Shown here piece by piece: positions 1 through 8,948 of a DNA stretch of 64,000 nt. Source of the DNA: UBA2784 sp964494625 (GTDB lineage: Bacteria; Pseudomonadota; Alphaproteobacteria; Micropepsales; Micropepsaceae). Under the pieces are notes generated by a model. The model worked only from the letters and a program-made list of their open reading frames with translations, did not search any database and was not told where the DNA came from. Location: positions 682,001 through 746,000 of the forward strand of contig CAZBRT010000001.1 in assembly GCA_964494625.1 (NCBI GenBank), in the 5' to 3' direction. Numbering within the stretch: the first letter of the stretch is position 1; each line of letters opens with the position of its first letter. The translations under genes and the position numbers were made by a program.

Positions 1-6
1 AAAAGT

Positions 7-130
7 TGCATCAAGTCACTGCGTGGTTCGACGAAGGCTCACCATGAAGGAATTTCGTGAATTGCGCTCATGCAATACACCTTCGTCCGCATCCTGAGTT
101 CTTATCGAAGGACGCAAAGCGCTTGTGCAG
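7..130 (-). repeat. REP-like palindromic intergenic element, copy 1
   Basis: This is a 124-bp intergenic element just beyond the 3' end of the nitronate monooxygenase gene. One arm contains TTCGACGAAGGCTCACCATG. The other, read in reverse complement, contains TTATCGAAGGACGC after CCTGAGTTC, so the element is an imperfect palindrome. It matches the reverse complement of 26461-26583 over its full length, and a half copy lies at 5040-5082. The strand given is relative to copy 3. Confidence 0.75.
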
Positions 131-138
131 CGCACCCT

Positions 139-1086
139 TCACCCCGCATAGGCTGATTTCAGCCGTGCCATGGTGGCATGGAAGCCCGCCATGGTTTCCT
201 CAAGGATATCTCGCACGGGTTTTACGCTGTCGATGCGGCCGGCGACCTGGCCGGAAAGCGCGATGGCAGCCTCCATGTCGCCGCCGAAATAGAGGTCGAG
301 CGTGCGGCCGAACTCCTTCATGATGTTGTCGCCGGGGTCGCGCTCCAGCCGCGTTGTGCGTTCCGTGCGCAAGGCACGCAGGGCCGGTGAGCCAAAGCGG
401 TTGAGGAAAACCGTGTCGGTCTCGGACGCATTGATGATCGCATCCTTCCAGTTCTGGTGAACCGGGCTTTCCACAGCCGACACCATGCGCGTGCCCATCT
501 GGATGCCTTCCGCGCCAAGGGCAAAGGCTGCCGCCATGGTGGGGCCATCGACCATGCCGCCTGCCGCGATGATCGGCACATTCACTTTCGATGCGATCAG
601 CGGCAACAGAACCATGGTTGCCACGTCCTTCGGGTTCTTGAAGCCGCCACCTTCTGCACCCTCGACCACAAGACCATCGACGCCTGCATCAATCGCCTTC
701 AGACCTGCTTTCAGGGTTGGCACGACATGAAAGACGGTCAGCCCCGCGGCCTTCAGCTTGGCACAATATTTTGCGGGATCGCCTGCCGAGGTGGTGACGA
801 ACTTCACGCCCTGATCGACCACGAAATCGGCAATGCCGGGATCGCGCACAAAGGCCTGGGCGATGTTCACGCCAAAGGGCTTTTGCGTCAGTGTGCGCAT
901 TTTGGCGATCTCGCCCTTGATCGCATCGAGCTCTCCCGAAGAGGTCTCGATGATGCCAAGACCACCCGCATTCGAGACGGCAGAGGCGAGCTGTGACCGT
1001 GCGATCCATCCCATCGGCGCCTGCACAATTGGATAGTCAACGCCCAGAAGGCGGGTCAGACGGTTTGAAATCGGGGCAGGGCGCAT
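139..1086 (-). CDS. Nitronate monooxygenase / 2-nitropropane dioxygenase family (FMN)
   Basis: This is an FMN-dependent TIM-barrel oxidoreductase of the nitronate monooxygenase family, which also contains FabK-type enoyl-ACP reductases. The N-terminus has the family phrase PIVQAPMGWIA. The phosphate-binding region AAGGMVDG followed by GAEGIQMGTR is clear near residues 190-220. I chose ATG at 1086 (315 aa) because AGAGG lies about 9 nt upstream; an in-frame TTG at 1104 would add six residues. The physiological substrate cannot be read from the sequence: nitronate detoxification is the family default, and a role in acyl-chain metabolism is possible. It is transcribed away from the M3 peptidase. 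Confidence 0.85.
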   Translation of the reverse strand: MRPAPISNRLTRLLGVDYPIVQAPMGWIARSQLASAVSNAGGLGIIETSSGELDAIKGEIAKMRTLTQKPFGVNIAQAFVRDPGIADFVVDQGVKFVTTSAGDPAKYCAKLKAAGLTVFHVVPTLKAGLKAIDAGVDGLVVEGAEGGGFKNPKDVATMVLLPLIASKVNVPIIAAGGMVDGPTMAAAFALGAEGIQMGTRMVSAVESPVHQNWKDAIINASETDTVFLNRFGSPALRALRTERTTRLERDPGDNIMKEFGRTLDLYFGGDMEAAIALSGQVAGRIDSVKPVRDILEETMAGFHATMARLKSAYAG

Positions 1087-1252
1087 GGTCAAAGCCTCTG
1101 GCAATGGCGGGGTTTCGATGGTGGAATGGCCAAGACTGCGCGCGGCTGCGCGCTGGCGTCAACTCTGGCTCATCGCGTGTGCGTGATTTGCAGCGGCCTT
1201 ACGTATCGGCAAGATGCGCCGGGGCAGCAAATGCGCTTAGGGGAGCCGACAC

Positions 1253-3409
1253 ATGTCACGCGCACGCTTGAGGGCGAAAATTCTGGCAGGGGTATTCACT
1301 ATGGCTGCAGTTACGGCGGCGGGCGCATTGTCGATCCATCAGGCGGTGAAGGCGGATGTGCCGCCGAGCGAACCCAATCCCTTCTTCGGGGAATGGACGA
1401 CGCCCTTTGGCGCGCCGCCATTCGATCTCATCCGCGAGGAACATTTCATTCCGGCCTATGACGCGGCCCTTGCCGCTGCGGAAACTGACGTCGCTGCCAT
1501 TGCCGCCAATCCGGAAGCGCCGACATTTGCCAATACGATTGTGGCGCTTGAGAAGTCGGGACAGGCGCTGGCGCGCGTTTCGGACGTGTTCTTCAACCTC
1601 ACCTCGTCGGATGCCACCGACGGCATCCAGGCAATCCAGCGCGAGATGGCGCCCCGGCTTGCGCGCTTCCGGGCACGGGTCAATCTTGATCCCGCACTCT
1701 TTGCCCGCGTCGATGCCGTGTGGCAGGCGCGTGATGCATCGGGGCTGTCGGCAGAAGATTTGCGCGTGCTGGAGCGGTTCCATCGCGACTTTGTGCGGGC
1801 TGGTGCCGCCCTTGACGAGGCCAGCCGCAACCGCCTTGCCGCCATCACCGAGCGGCTCAGCGTGATCGGCACGACCTTCTCGCAGAACCTTCTTGCCGAC
1901 ACGAAGGAGTTCATCCTTGTGCTTGAGAGCGAGGATGATCTTGCAGGCCTGCCGGCATTCGTGCGCGAGTCCGCGGCTGCCGAAGCCGCCTCGCGCGGCA
2001 TGGCGGGCAAATGGGTCATCACGCTGCAACGTCCTTCGATCGATCCCTTTCTCACATTCTCGGCCCGCCGCGACCTTCGCGAGAAGGCGTTTGCCGCATG
2101 GACGGCACGCGGCGACAACGGCAACGCTTACGACAACAATGCGCTCATCGCCGAGATCATGAGCCTGCGCATCGAAATGGCAAAACTCCTCGGCTTTGAG
2201 ACTTTCGCCGACTTCGTGCTCGACGACCGCATGGCCAAGACGCCGGCAACGGCCATCGATCTTCTCACCAAAGTCTGGGAGCCAGCGCTTGCCGCTGCCA
2301 TGCGCGAGCGCGACGATTTGCAGGCTGAAGTGGCGGCTGAAGGCGGCAATTTCGCCATCGAGCCATGGGACTGGCGCTACTATCAGGAGAAAGTGCGCCA
2401 TGCGCGCTTTGATCTCGACCAATCCGAGGTCAAACCCTATTTCCAGCTGGATAAACTGGTTGAAGCCCAGTTCTTTGTGGCCAACCAGCTTTTCGGCATC
2501 AGCTTTACGGAGCGCACCGACATTCCCGTCTATCACCCGGATGTGCGGGTGTGGGAAGTGACGGATGCGTCCGGCCGCACAATCGGCCTCTTCTATGGAG
2601 ATTGTTTCGCGCGGCCGACAAAGGGTTCGGGCGCGTGGATGAGCAGCTTTACCGATCAGGAGCGCATCAACGGTGATGTGCTTCCCCTCATCATCAACAA
2701 CTGCAACTACAACAAGGGAGCGCCGGGCGAGGCCGTTCTCCTGTCGCTGGATGACGCGCGCACGCTCTTCCACGAATTCGGCCATGCGCTGCACGGGCTT
2801 CTTTCCAACGTGACGCATCCGCGCCTTTCCGGCACGTCCGTGTCGCGCGACTTTGTGGAGTTCCCGTCGCAGATTTACGAGCACTGGCTGATGGAAGACG
2901 AGATCCTCAAGCGCTTTGCCGTCCATGTGGACACGGGCGAGGCCATTCCCGATGCGCTGATCGCCAAGATCCGCGCGGCGCGCAATCTCGGCCAGGGATT
3001 TGCGACGGTCGAGTTCGTGGCCTCAGCCATCGTGGACATGGATTTCCACCAGCTGACGACAGCCGAGGGGCTTGATGTCGATGCGTTCGAGAAGGCGTCA
3101 CTGGCGCGCATCGGCATGCCGCGCGAAATCACCATGCGCCACCGCACACCGCATTTCTCGCATGTGTGGGGCGGCGGTTATGCGGCGGGCTATTATTCCT
3201 ATCTCTGGTCGGAGATCCTTGATGCCGACGGATTTGACGCGTTCCTTGAGGCGGGCAACATCTTTGACCCTGAAATGGCCGCGCGGCTCTACAAATTCGT
3301 CTATTCGGCGGGCAATACGCGTGATCCTGCCGAGGCCTATCGCCTGTTCCGTGGCCGCGATCCCGAGATCACACCCCTCCTGCGCCAGCGTGGCCTGATT
3401 GCTGACTGA
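1253..3409 (+). CDS. M3 family metallopeptidase (oligopeptidase A / peptidyl-dipeptidase Dcp type)
   Basis: This is a 718-aa zinc peptidase of the M3 (thimet oligopeptidase) family, which cleaves short peptides or removes C-terminal dipeptides. The zinc motif HEFGHALH starts at residue 507, and the downstream region with FVEFPSQIYEHW supplies the third ligand and the family signature. The first 34 residues (MSRARLRAKI, then a hydrophobic stretch ending HQAVKA) look like a signal peptide or anchor, so the enzyme is probably periplasmic and closer to Dcp than to cytoplasmic OpdA. Its length fits the family (about 680-720 aa). A glycosyltransferase gene follows after 27 nt and may be cotranscribed. 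Confidence 0.93.
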   Translation: MSRARLRAKILAGVFTMAAVTAAGALSIHQAVKADVPPSEPNPFFGEWTTPFGAPPFDLIREEHFIPAYDAALAAAETDVAAIAANPEAPTFANTIVALEKSGQALARVSDVFFNLTSSDATDGIQAIQREMAPRLARFRARVNLDPALFARVDAVWQARDASGLSAEDLRVLERFHRDFVRAGAALDEASRNRLAAITERLSVIGTTFSQNLLADTKEFILVLESEDDLAGLPAFVRESAAAEAASRGMAGKWVITLQRPSIDPFLTFSARRDLREKAFAAWTARGDNGNAYDNNALIAEIMSLRIEMAKLLGFETFADFVLDDRMAKTPATAIDLLTKVWEPALAAAMRERDDLQAEVAAEGGNFAIEPWDWRYYQEKVRHARFDLDQSEVKPYFQLDKLVEAQFFVANQLFGISFTERTDIPVYHPDVRVWEVTDASGRTIGLFYGDCFARPTKGSGAWMSSFTDQERINGDVLPLIINNCNYNKGAPGEAVLLSLDDARTLFHEFGHALHGLLSNVTHPRLSGTSVSRDFVEFPSQIYEHWLMEDEILKRFAVHVDTGEAIPDALIAKIRAARNLGQGFATVEFVASAIVDMDFHQLTTAEGLDVDAFEKASLARIGMPREITMRHRTPHFSHVWGGGYAAGYYSYLWSEILDADGFDAFLEAGNIFDPEMAARLYKFVYSAGNTRDPAEAYRLFRGRDPEITPLLRQRGLIAD

Positions 3410-3436
3410 CTTCCCAACCAGCAGGCCACAACCGGC

Positions 3437-4216
3437 ATGGCGGTAGTGCCACCCGTGGCGAAGACGCGCGCCCATGTGGATGGTGCGCCGATCCACGCCG
3501 CAACGCTGGATGAGGCGCTGGCATTGATTGCGCGGGCGGTTGAGGCGCGCGCACCCGCTTCAGTCTTCACGCTCAACCTTGATCATCTCGTCAAGCTTCG
3601 GCGGGATGCGGCGTTCCGCAAGGCCTATGCGCGCGCGACCATCGTTACGGCGGATGGCTGGCCGGTCGCCTATCTGGCGCGGCGTGAGGATGCCGCGATC
3701 CGGCGGGTGGCGGGCGCTGACCTGATTCATCCAGTCTGCGCACTTGCAGCTGCGCGCGGCTGGCCGATTGCGCTCTACGGCTCGACAGAGGCCGTGCTGG
3801 CGGATTCAGGCGCGCAGCTTCAATTGGCTCATCCGGGTCTTGTCATCTGCCAACGCATCGCGCCGCCCATGGGCTTTGACGTCGCGGCGGCCGCAGCAGA
3901 AGCGGGTCACGATGCGGCCGCTTCGGGTGCGCGGCTTTGCCTTGTTGCCCTTGGCGCACCCAAGCAGGAGTTCTTTGCCGATGCGGCAGCCCAGGCCGGT
4001 GCGCCGGTCACGTTCCTTTGCATCGGGGCGGGGCTCGATTTCATCGCAGGCAAGGTGAAGCGTGCACCGCTTCTTGTGCAACGTCTGGGTGCAGAGTGGT
4101 TTTTCCGCCTGTTGCAGGAGCCACGACGGCTTCTGTGGCGCTATATCCGGTGCGGTTTCGTGTTCCTCAGCCTGCTTGTGCGGCCAAATCGCGCCCGTTC
4201 CCCCGGGAATGAATAA
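3437..4216 (+). CDS. WecG/TagA/CpsF family glycosyltransferase (GT26)
   Basis: This 259-aa protein is a GT26 enzyme, a family that adds a sugar (often N-acetyl-mannosaminuronate or a related sugar) to an undecaprenyl-linked acceptor at the inner membrane face. The family motifs are present: TADGWPV near residue 73, ALGAPKQEFF near 173, and CIGAGLDFIAGKVKRAP near 195. They are followed by the C-terminal GAEWFFRLLQEPRRL that docks GT26 enzymes at the membrane. The donor sugar cannot be assigned. There is no surrounding polysaccharide cluster, so it may modify a general envelope glycan. Confidence 0.92.
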   Translation: MAVVPPVAKTRAHVDGAPIHAATLDEALALIARAVEARAPASVFTLNLDHLVKLRRDAAFRKAYARATIVTADGWPVAYLARREDAAIRRVAGADLIHPVCALAAARGWPIALYGSTEAVLADSGAQLQLAHPGLVICQRIAPPMGFDVAAAAAEAGHDAAASGARLCLVALGAPKQEFFADAAAQAGAPVTFLCIGAGLDFIAGKVKRAPLLVQRLGAEWFFRLLQEPRRLLWRYIRCGFVFLSLLVRPNRARSPGNE

Positions 4217-4272
4217 AGTTTTAGGTGATTTGGCCACGATTCCGGCATGGTTATGTGGTGATGATTTGCTCC

Positions 4273-4983
4273 ATGAGTGACGTGACCGTGACATCTTCTG
4301 CCGCTGATGCCCTGCCGCCCGAACCCCGCTACACATGGGGCCCCAGGGCCTATAGCCAGGGCGAGGTCTTTGCCGACACGATCGTGCATCTCATCGGGAT
4401 CGTTTTTGCGGTCGTCGGCTCGGGCATCCTTCTTGCCTTTGCGATTGCGTGGAGCCACGGACCTGCGGTCGCCGCCACCGTGCCCTACTGCATCGGGCTC
4501 ATCGCCATGATCGCGTGCTCAATGGCCTACAACATGACACCGCCCTCGGCGCGGCGCGAGTTCCTGCGGCGGTTCGACCATGCCGCAATCTTCCTCATGA
4601 TCGCGGGCTCCTATACGCCCTTCACGACGCTTTATCTTTCGGGCGCGTGGGCCATCTCGATCACCATCGTCGTCTGGGTGGTCGCAGTTGCGGGCGTGAC
4701 GCTGAAGCTCTTCTTTCCCTCACGCTTCGAGAAGCTGTCGCTTGCCGTCTATCTGATGATGGGCTGGATTGTTGTCGTGCCGATCAGCCAGTTGTGGGAC
4801 ACGATGGACGACGCGTCGTTGCTCCTGCTTGCGATCGGCGGCGCGCTCTATACGGCGGGCACGGCCTTCCACGTCTGGCACAAGCTCAAATTCCAGAACG
4901 CCATCTGGCATGTCTTCGTGCTGACAGCCGCGGGCTGCCACTATGCCGCTGTCACCATGTCGGTCCTGAACGCGCCGGTGTGA
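4273..4983 (+). CDS. Hemolysin III / PAQR family membrane protein (YqfA-like)
   Basis: This is a seven-transmembrane protein of the HlyIII/PAQR superfamily. The conserved ligands of a buried metal site are visible: a His in the first helix (DTIVHLIG), the Ser-x3-Asn of SMAYNM, the Asp of FDHAAIF, and the C-terminal histidines in WHVFVLTAAGCHY. Bacterial members act in membrane-lipid homeostasis; haemolytic activity is a historical label. I start at ATG 4273 (236 aa). In-frame starts at 4261 and 4225 exist but add residues not typical of the family. The 3' end is convergent with the wax-ester synthase gene. Confidence 0.9.
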   Translation: MSDVTVTSSAADALPPEPRYTWGPRAYSQGEVFADTIVHLIGIVFAVVGSGILLAFAIAWSHGPAVAATVPYCIGLIAMIACSMAYNMTPPSARREFLRRFDHAAIFLMIAGSYTPFTTLYLSGAWAISITIVVWVVAVAGVTLKLFFPSRFEKLSLAVYLMMGWIVVVPISQLWDTMDDASLLLLAIGGALYTAGTAFHVWHKLKFQNAIWHVFVLTAAGCHYAAVTMSVLNAPV

Positions 4984-5039
4984 GCGCTTCCCGTCTGATT
5001 GTTTTTCATAGAGGCAATCGCCCTCCCGTCGGGGAGATT

Positions 5040-5082
5040 TGCATCTGCTCACTGCGTGGTTCGACAAACTCACCATGAGGTG
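5040..5082 (-). repeat. REP-like palindromic intergenic element, half copy 2
   Basis: This short stretch repeats the first third of the element at 7-130: TGCATC, then CACTGCGTGGTTCGAC and CTCACCATGA. It lies between the convergent ends of the hemolysin III and wax-ester synthase genes. The second palindrome arm is missing, so it looks like a decayed or partial copy. Confidence 0.6.
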
Positions 5083-5120
5083 ACGCGGGCACTTTGCATC
5101 TATGCAATCGACGCAGCCCC

Positions 5121-6692
5121 TCAAACCCGCGGTGACGGTCCGGATTTGGGCGTCTTGCGGGCACGCGTTTTGGGCGTCGGGGCATGGCCATTTGTGCCAT
5201 TGGTTCCATGCGTGCCGCTTGCCGCTTTCACGCCATTGGCAGGCCCATCCGCAATCACCGGCGCCCCGGCTGACATCTGGGCGGCAGCTTCTTTCAGCTC
5301 ATCGAGGGCGGCTGCAATATATTGCGTGATGGTGCGCACATCGGGCACGGCCCTTCGGCAGCAGGTCAGCCCGAAATCCAGTTTGCCGTTATAGCTCTGC
5401 ACCGTGATGTTGATCGCCGTGCCATGGGCCGGGATCGATACCGGATACATGGTCCTCACCTCGGCGCCGCACATGTAAAGCTGCACCTGCGGGCCGGGGA
5501 CATTCGAGATCACCACATTCGCCAAAGGCGGCATCGCATCCGCGAGGCGCGAGCGGCCGAAGAGGTTGACCAGCCCCGTCACCAACCAGGGCGCGCCCAG
5601 CGAGGGGAAGTCGAGCATCATGTTGTCGCGCATCGTGTTGATGAACGCCTTGGACGACGCGCTCGACTTGCGGATCGCCTCCAGCCGCTTCAAGGGATCC
5701 TTGATGTGGGTCGCCAGCGGCACGGCCGTCATTGTCACCTGATTGTTCTGGGTCTCATCACCCTCCTGGCGCATGGAGACGGGAACACCGGCCACCAGAG
5801 GCTCCTTGGGCAGCGTGTCGTAATCCTCCAGATAGCGGCGCAAGGCGCCCGCACACAGCACCATCACCATGTCGTTGATGGTCGCGTCGAGCTTCTTGCC
5901 GAGCGCCTTCACCTCGCCCAGCGGCAGCGATACGGCACCGAAGGAACGCTGGTTGGTGATGGTGACATTGAAATGCGTGCGCGGGCCGAGCGTGAAGGCA
6001 TTGCGGATTTTCCGGATGCCTTTGCGGCCCTCGTCGTCCGGCGTGGCGAGGCTTTTTGCCAGTGCGCGGGCAGCGTTGGGCAGAAGCCTTGCAAACTTCA
6101 CGCTCTGGGTCAGTGCGTTGCTGCCGGCCGACCAGAGCAATTCGCCAATGCCCAGCTGATAGCGTTTGGCCGCATGGCGGGGCGGGGCTGCGCGCAGCTT
6201 GCGACCTTCGGCCGAGATGTCGAGCAGCGTGGCGGCAAGCTTCATGCCCGCCTGACCATCAAGGCCCGCGTGATGAACCTTTGAATAGAAGGCCAGCTCG
6301 CCGGTGTTGAGCCCTTCAATCACATAGAACTCCCACAAGGGGCGCGAGCGGTCGAGCAGCGAGGAGTGCAGGCGGCCAGCCAGCGCCTCAAGCTGCTGCA
6401 TGCTGCCCGGCTTTGGCAGCACGGTGCGCCGCACGTGATAATCAAGGTCGATGTCTTCGTCTTCGATCCAGACAGGATTGGCAAGATCGAACGGCATCGC
6501 CTGCAGCTTGCGGGTGAAGACCGGCGCCAGATGAAGGCGCTCGGCCATCATGGCGCGAAAATCGTCGTAATAGTCGCGTTCGCGGTCCGGCCTGTCCTTC
6601 AACACGTAAAGACTGCCGATGTGCATCGGCATTTCAGGCGTCTCAAGATAGAGAAAGCCTGCGTCCAGTGCGCTCAGATGGGAGAGGCTCAT
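5121..6692 (-). CDS. Wax ester synthase / diacylglycerol acyltransferase (WS/DGAT)
   Basis: This 523-aa protein is a bifunctional WS/DGAT that esterifies acyl-CoA to a fatty alcohol or diacylglycerol, making neutral-lipid storage inclusions at the inner membrane. The catalytic motif HHxxxDG is present as HHAGLDG (residues 140-146). The N-terminus MSLSHLSALDAGFL and the later FGRSRLADAMPPLANVVISNVPGP region (interrupted here) are typical of the family. The last 45 residues form a low-complexity Gly/Asn/Thr/Lys tail, longer than in characterised members. Wax-ester or TAG storage would run alongside the polyhydroxybutyrate genes at 29-32 kb. Confidence 0.93.
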   Translation of the reverse strand: MSLSHLSALDAGFLYLETPEMPMHIGSLYVLKDRPDRERDYYDDFRAMMAERLHLAPVFTRKLQAMPFDLANPVWIEDEDIDLDYHVRRTVLPKPGSMQQLEALAGRLHSSLLDRSRPLWEFYVIEGLNTGELAFYSKVHHAGLDGQAGMKLAATLLDISAEGRKLRAAPPRHAAKRYQLGIGELLWSAGSNALTQSVKFARLLPNAARALAKSLATPDDEGRKGIRKIRNAFTLGPRTHFNVTITNQRSFGAVSLPLGEVKALGKKLDATINDMVMVLCAGALRRYLEDYDTLPKEPLVAGVPVSMRQEGDETQNNQVTMTAVPLATHIKDPLKRLEAIRKSSASSKAFINTMRDNMMLDFPSLGAPWLVTGLVNLFGRSRLADAMPPLANVVISNVPGPQVQLYMCGAEVRTMYPVSIPAHGTAINITVQSYNGKLDFGLTCCRRAVPDVRTITQYIAAALDELKEAAAQMSAGAPVIADGPANGVKAASGTHGTNGTNGHAPTPKTRARKTPKSGPSPRV

Positions 6693-6827
6693 GGGTGTCG
6701 TTTCCCAAGGATATTGGTGGCCGTAATCCAGGGAAACCTTGCGCAGAGGCCGCGGCTGCTTGCAAGGGCAGGGCTTGCCTCAGCCGCCTTCGTTGACGGC
6801 CAAGTTCCTGATTTATCCCCTTGGCCG

Positions 6828-7556
6828 CTAGTGCTGGCGGGCCAATGCAGGCCGGGGTGCGGGGGCAAGACGCGCAGGTGCGCGCCGCAGGCCGCCGGTC
6901 GGGGCCAACATCGCTTTGGTTGCTTCGACAATCAGAAGCCCGGCACTGCCGCGCAGCACGACGCGCCCCATGCGCTCCCATATCCGGCCGGTGCGCATGA
7001 CAAGGGCGGAATTGACCGGCGGGCCATAGATCACTTCGTCAAAGCGCTCGGGCGTAAACATCGCGTCGCGTACCAGCCGGTCCAGCTGTCCGCGCGAATA
7101 AGGATGCCCATAGCCAAATGGCGTGCGCGTCGAGGCTGACCACAACGAACGGCGGTTGGGGGCAACGATCAGCAATCGCCCATCGGGGCGAAGCACGCGC
7201 CAGATCTGGCGCAATTGCGTGCGCCAGACCTCGCTTGTCTCAAGCCCGTGCACCAGCAGCACGCGGTCAATGGATCCATCGTCCAGCGGCAGGTCGGTTT
7301 CATGCACCAGGGCAACGCAGGACGGCCCCTGACGCGGCCAGACCGCAGCCCCCTGTTGTGCGGGCATCAGGGCGATCACACGTGCTGCCTCTCCCACAAA
7401 GGGAGCGAGATAGGGTGTGGCATAGCCCAGCCCCGCGACGTCGAGGCCCTTCACATCAGGCCAGATCATCCGCAGGCGGCGACGCACCAGACGGCGCGCG
7501 ATCGTGCCAAGGCGCGAATCGTAGAACTGCCGGAAGATGGAGAGATCAGGATGCAT
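6828..7556 (-). CDS. Class I SAM-dependent methyltransferase
   Basis: This 242-aa protein has a Methyltransf_11-like fold: KGLDVAGLGYATPYLAPF (residues about 35-52) is the degenerate motif I, LPLDDGSIDRVLLVHGLE is motif II, and LRPDGRLLIVAPNR is motif III. The motif-I glycine string is weaker than in well-studied enzymes. It is divergent from the glyoxalase II gene (87 nt between the starts), an arrangement I recognise from related alphaproteobacteria. The substrate is unknown. Confidence 0.85.
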   Translation of the reverse strand: MHPDLSIFRQFYDSRLGTIARRLVRRRLRMIWPDVKGLDVAGLGYATPYLAPFVGEAARVIALMPAQQGAAVWPRQGPSCVALVHETDLPLDDGSIDRVLLVHGLETSEVWRTQLRQIWRVLRPDGRLLIVAPNRRSLWSASTRTPFGYGHPYSRGQLDRLVRDAMFTPERFDEVIYGPPVNSALVMRTGRIWERMGRVVLRGSAGLLIVEATKAMLAPTGGLRRAPARLAPAPRPALARQH

Positions 7557-7672
7557 TCACGTCCAGCGCGGTTTTGGACCCTTGTGGCGCGCAACTCTAT
7601 GCGAGGGGCGCGATTTGCCCAAGCGGGTCTCCATGCGCTTAGATGAGGCCCATCGACGAGGTCATCCCATCC

Positions 7673-8431
7673 ATGCAGATCACCATCATCCCCTGCCTCT
7701 CCGACAATTACGCCTATCTGATTGAGGCGGGGGGCGCCGTTGGCGTCGTTGACCCCTCCGAGGAGGCGCCGGTAGTTGCTTCCCTTGAGCAGAAGGGACT
7801 GCGCCTGACCCATATTCTCAACACCCATCACCATTTTGACCACACTGGCGGCAATGTGGGCCTGAAGGCCCGGTATGGCGCGCGGATCATCGGACCCCGG
7901 GCGGATGCGCATCGCATTCCCGGCCTTGATGAGGGCGTCGGCGAAGGCGACACGATTTCGGTTGGTGGCGCCAAGGCCGTGATCATCGACATCCCCGCGC
8001 ACACGAGCGGCCACATCGCCTTTCATTTTCCGGAGAGTGGTGACGTTTTTACCGGCGACACACTTTTCGCGATGGGATGCGGACGCCTCTTTGAGGGAAC
8101 GCCCGACGACATGTGGCGGGCCATGTCAAAGCTGGCTGCGTTGCCGCCCACGACGCGCGTCTGGTGCGGGCACGAGTACACGCAGAGCAACGGGCGCTTT
8201 GCGCTTTCGGTTGACGGGGAAAATGCAGCGCTCGCCGCGCGCATGGCAAAGGTCAAGACATTGCGCGATGCGGGCGCACCCACCATGCCGTCAAATATCG
8301 GGGACGAATTGGCAACCAATCCCTTCATGCGCGCGAACCTTCCCGCCCTTGCCGAGGCCGTGGGGATGCGGGGGCACACGCCATCAGATGTGCTGGGCGA
8401 GATCCGGCGCCGCAAGGACAGTTTCAGGTAG
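7673..8431 (+). CDS. gloB: Hydroxyacylglutathione hydrolase (glyoxalase II)
   Basis: This is a metallo-beta-lactamase-fold hydrolase that converts S-lactoylglutathione to lactate and glutathione, the second step of methylglyoxal detoxification. The metal motif THHHFDHTGG is present at residues about 52-61, with further ligands in the HTSGH and TGDTLF regions. The C-terminal half contains the glutathione-binding CGHEYTQSN phrase. I use ATG 7673 (252 aa, MQITIIPCLSDNYAYLI), matching family N-termini and length; ATG 7643 would add ten residues. Confidence 0.95.
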   Translation: MQITIIPCLSDNYAYLIEAGGAVGVVDPSEEAPVVASLEQKGLRLTHILNTHHHFDHTGGNVGLKARYGARIIGPRADAHRIPGLDEGVGEGDTISVGGAKAVIIDIPAHTSGHIAFHFPESGDVFTGDTLFAMGCGRLFEGTPDDMWRAMSKLAALPPTTRVWCGHEYTQSNGRFALSVDGENAALAARMAKVKTLRDAGAPTMPSNIGDELATNPFMRANLPALAEAVGMRGHTPSDVLGEIRRRKDSFR

Positions 8432-8446
8432 TGCGGGGAGACGGCG

Positions 8447-8860
8447 ATGGGTGCCGACGAGATCATTGCCCTTCTGCAGCTTTCGCCGCATCCCGAAGGC
8501 GGGCATTATCGTGAAATCTTCCGCGACAAAGCGGGCGTCGATGGACGGGCCTATTCAACCAGCATCTATTTTCTCCTGAAGGCAGGCGAAGAGAGCCGCT
8601 GGCACCGGGTTGATGCGGCCGAGTGCTGGCACTTTTATGGTGGCGGCCCCTTGGTGATCGAAATGACCGATGCATCCCGGCCGCCCGGCAATCTGCCGCC
8701 CGAACGGCATGTGCTTGGTATGGATTTGTCGGCAGGCGAGCGGCCCCAGATCATTGTGCCGGCAGGCTTCTGGCAGCGGGCTTACCCGCTTGCCGACTTT
8801 ACACTGGTCGGGTGCACGGTTGCGCCCGGCTTCCGGTTCTCGGGCTTCGAGATGGCGTGA
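8447..8860 (+). CDS. Cupin domain protein, DUF985 family
   Basis: This 137-aa protein is a single-domain cupin of the DUF985 type. The phrases HPEGGHYREIFRDK at the N-terminus and WHRVDAAECWHFY (cupin motif 1, with metal-type His and Glu) identify it. The C-terminal VGCTVAPGFRFSGFEM is also typical. A GGGGAGA ribosome-binding site sits before the ATG, 15 nt after gloB, so it is probably in an operon with it. No activity is established for the family. Confidence 0.9.
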   Translation: MGADEIIALLQLSPHPEGGHYREIFRDKAGVDGRAYSTSIYFLLKAGEESRWHRVDAAECWHFYGGGPLVIEMTDASRPPGNLPPERHVLGMDLSAGERPQIIVPAGFWQRAYPLADFTLVGCTVAPGFRFSGFEMA

Positions 8861-8948
8861 GGGCCTGCGTCGGCGCTCGCCCCCGTGCTTTCCGCTTTGG
8901 CGCATGCAAGGGTGACACCATCACTGCACATTGCCCTTTGAGCCAGAA

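Noticed and set aside
1256..2926. Long minus-strand open frame (556 codons) opposite the M3 peptidase
   Set aside because: It mirrors codon positions of the real gene, has low-complexity Arg/His-rich translation and no domain; GC-rich DNA produces such shadows.
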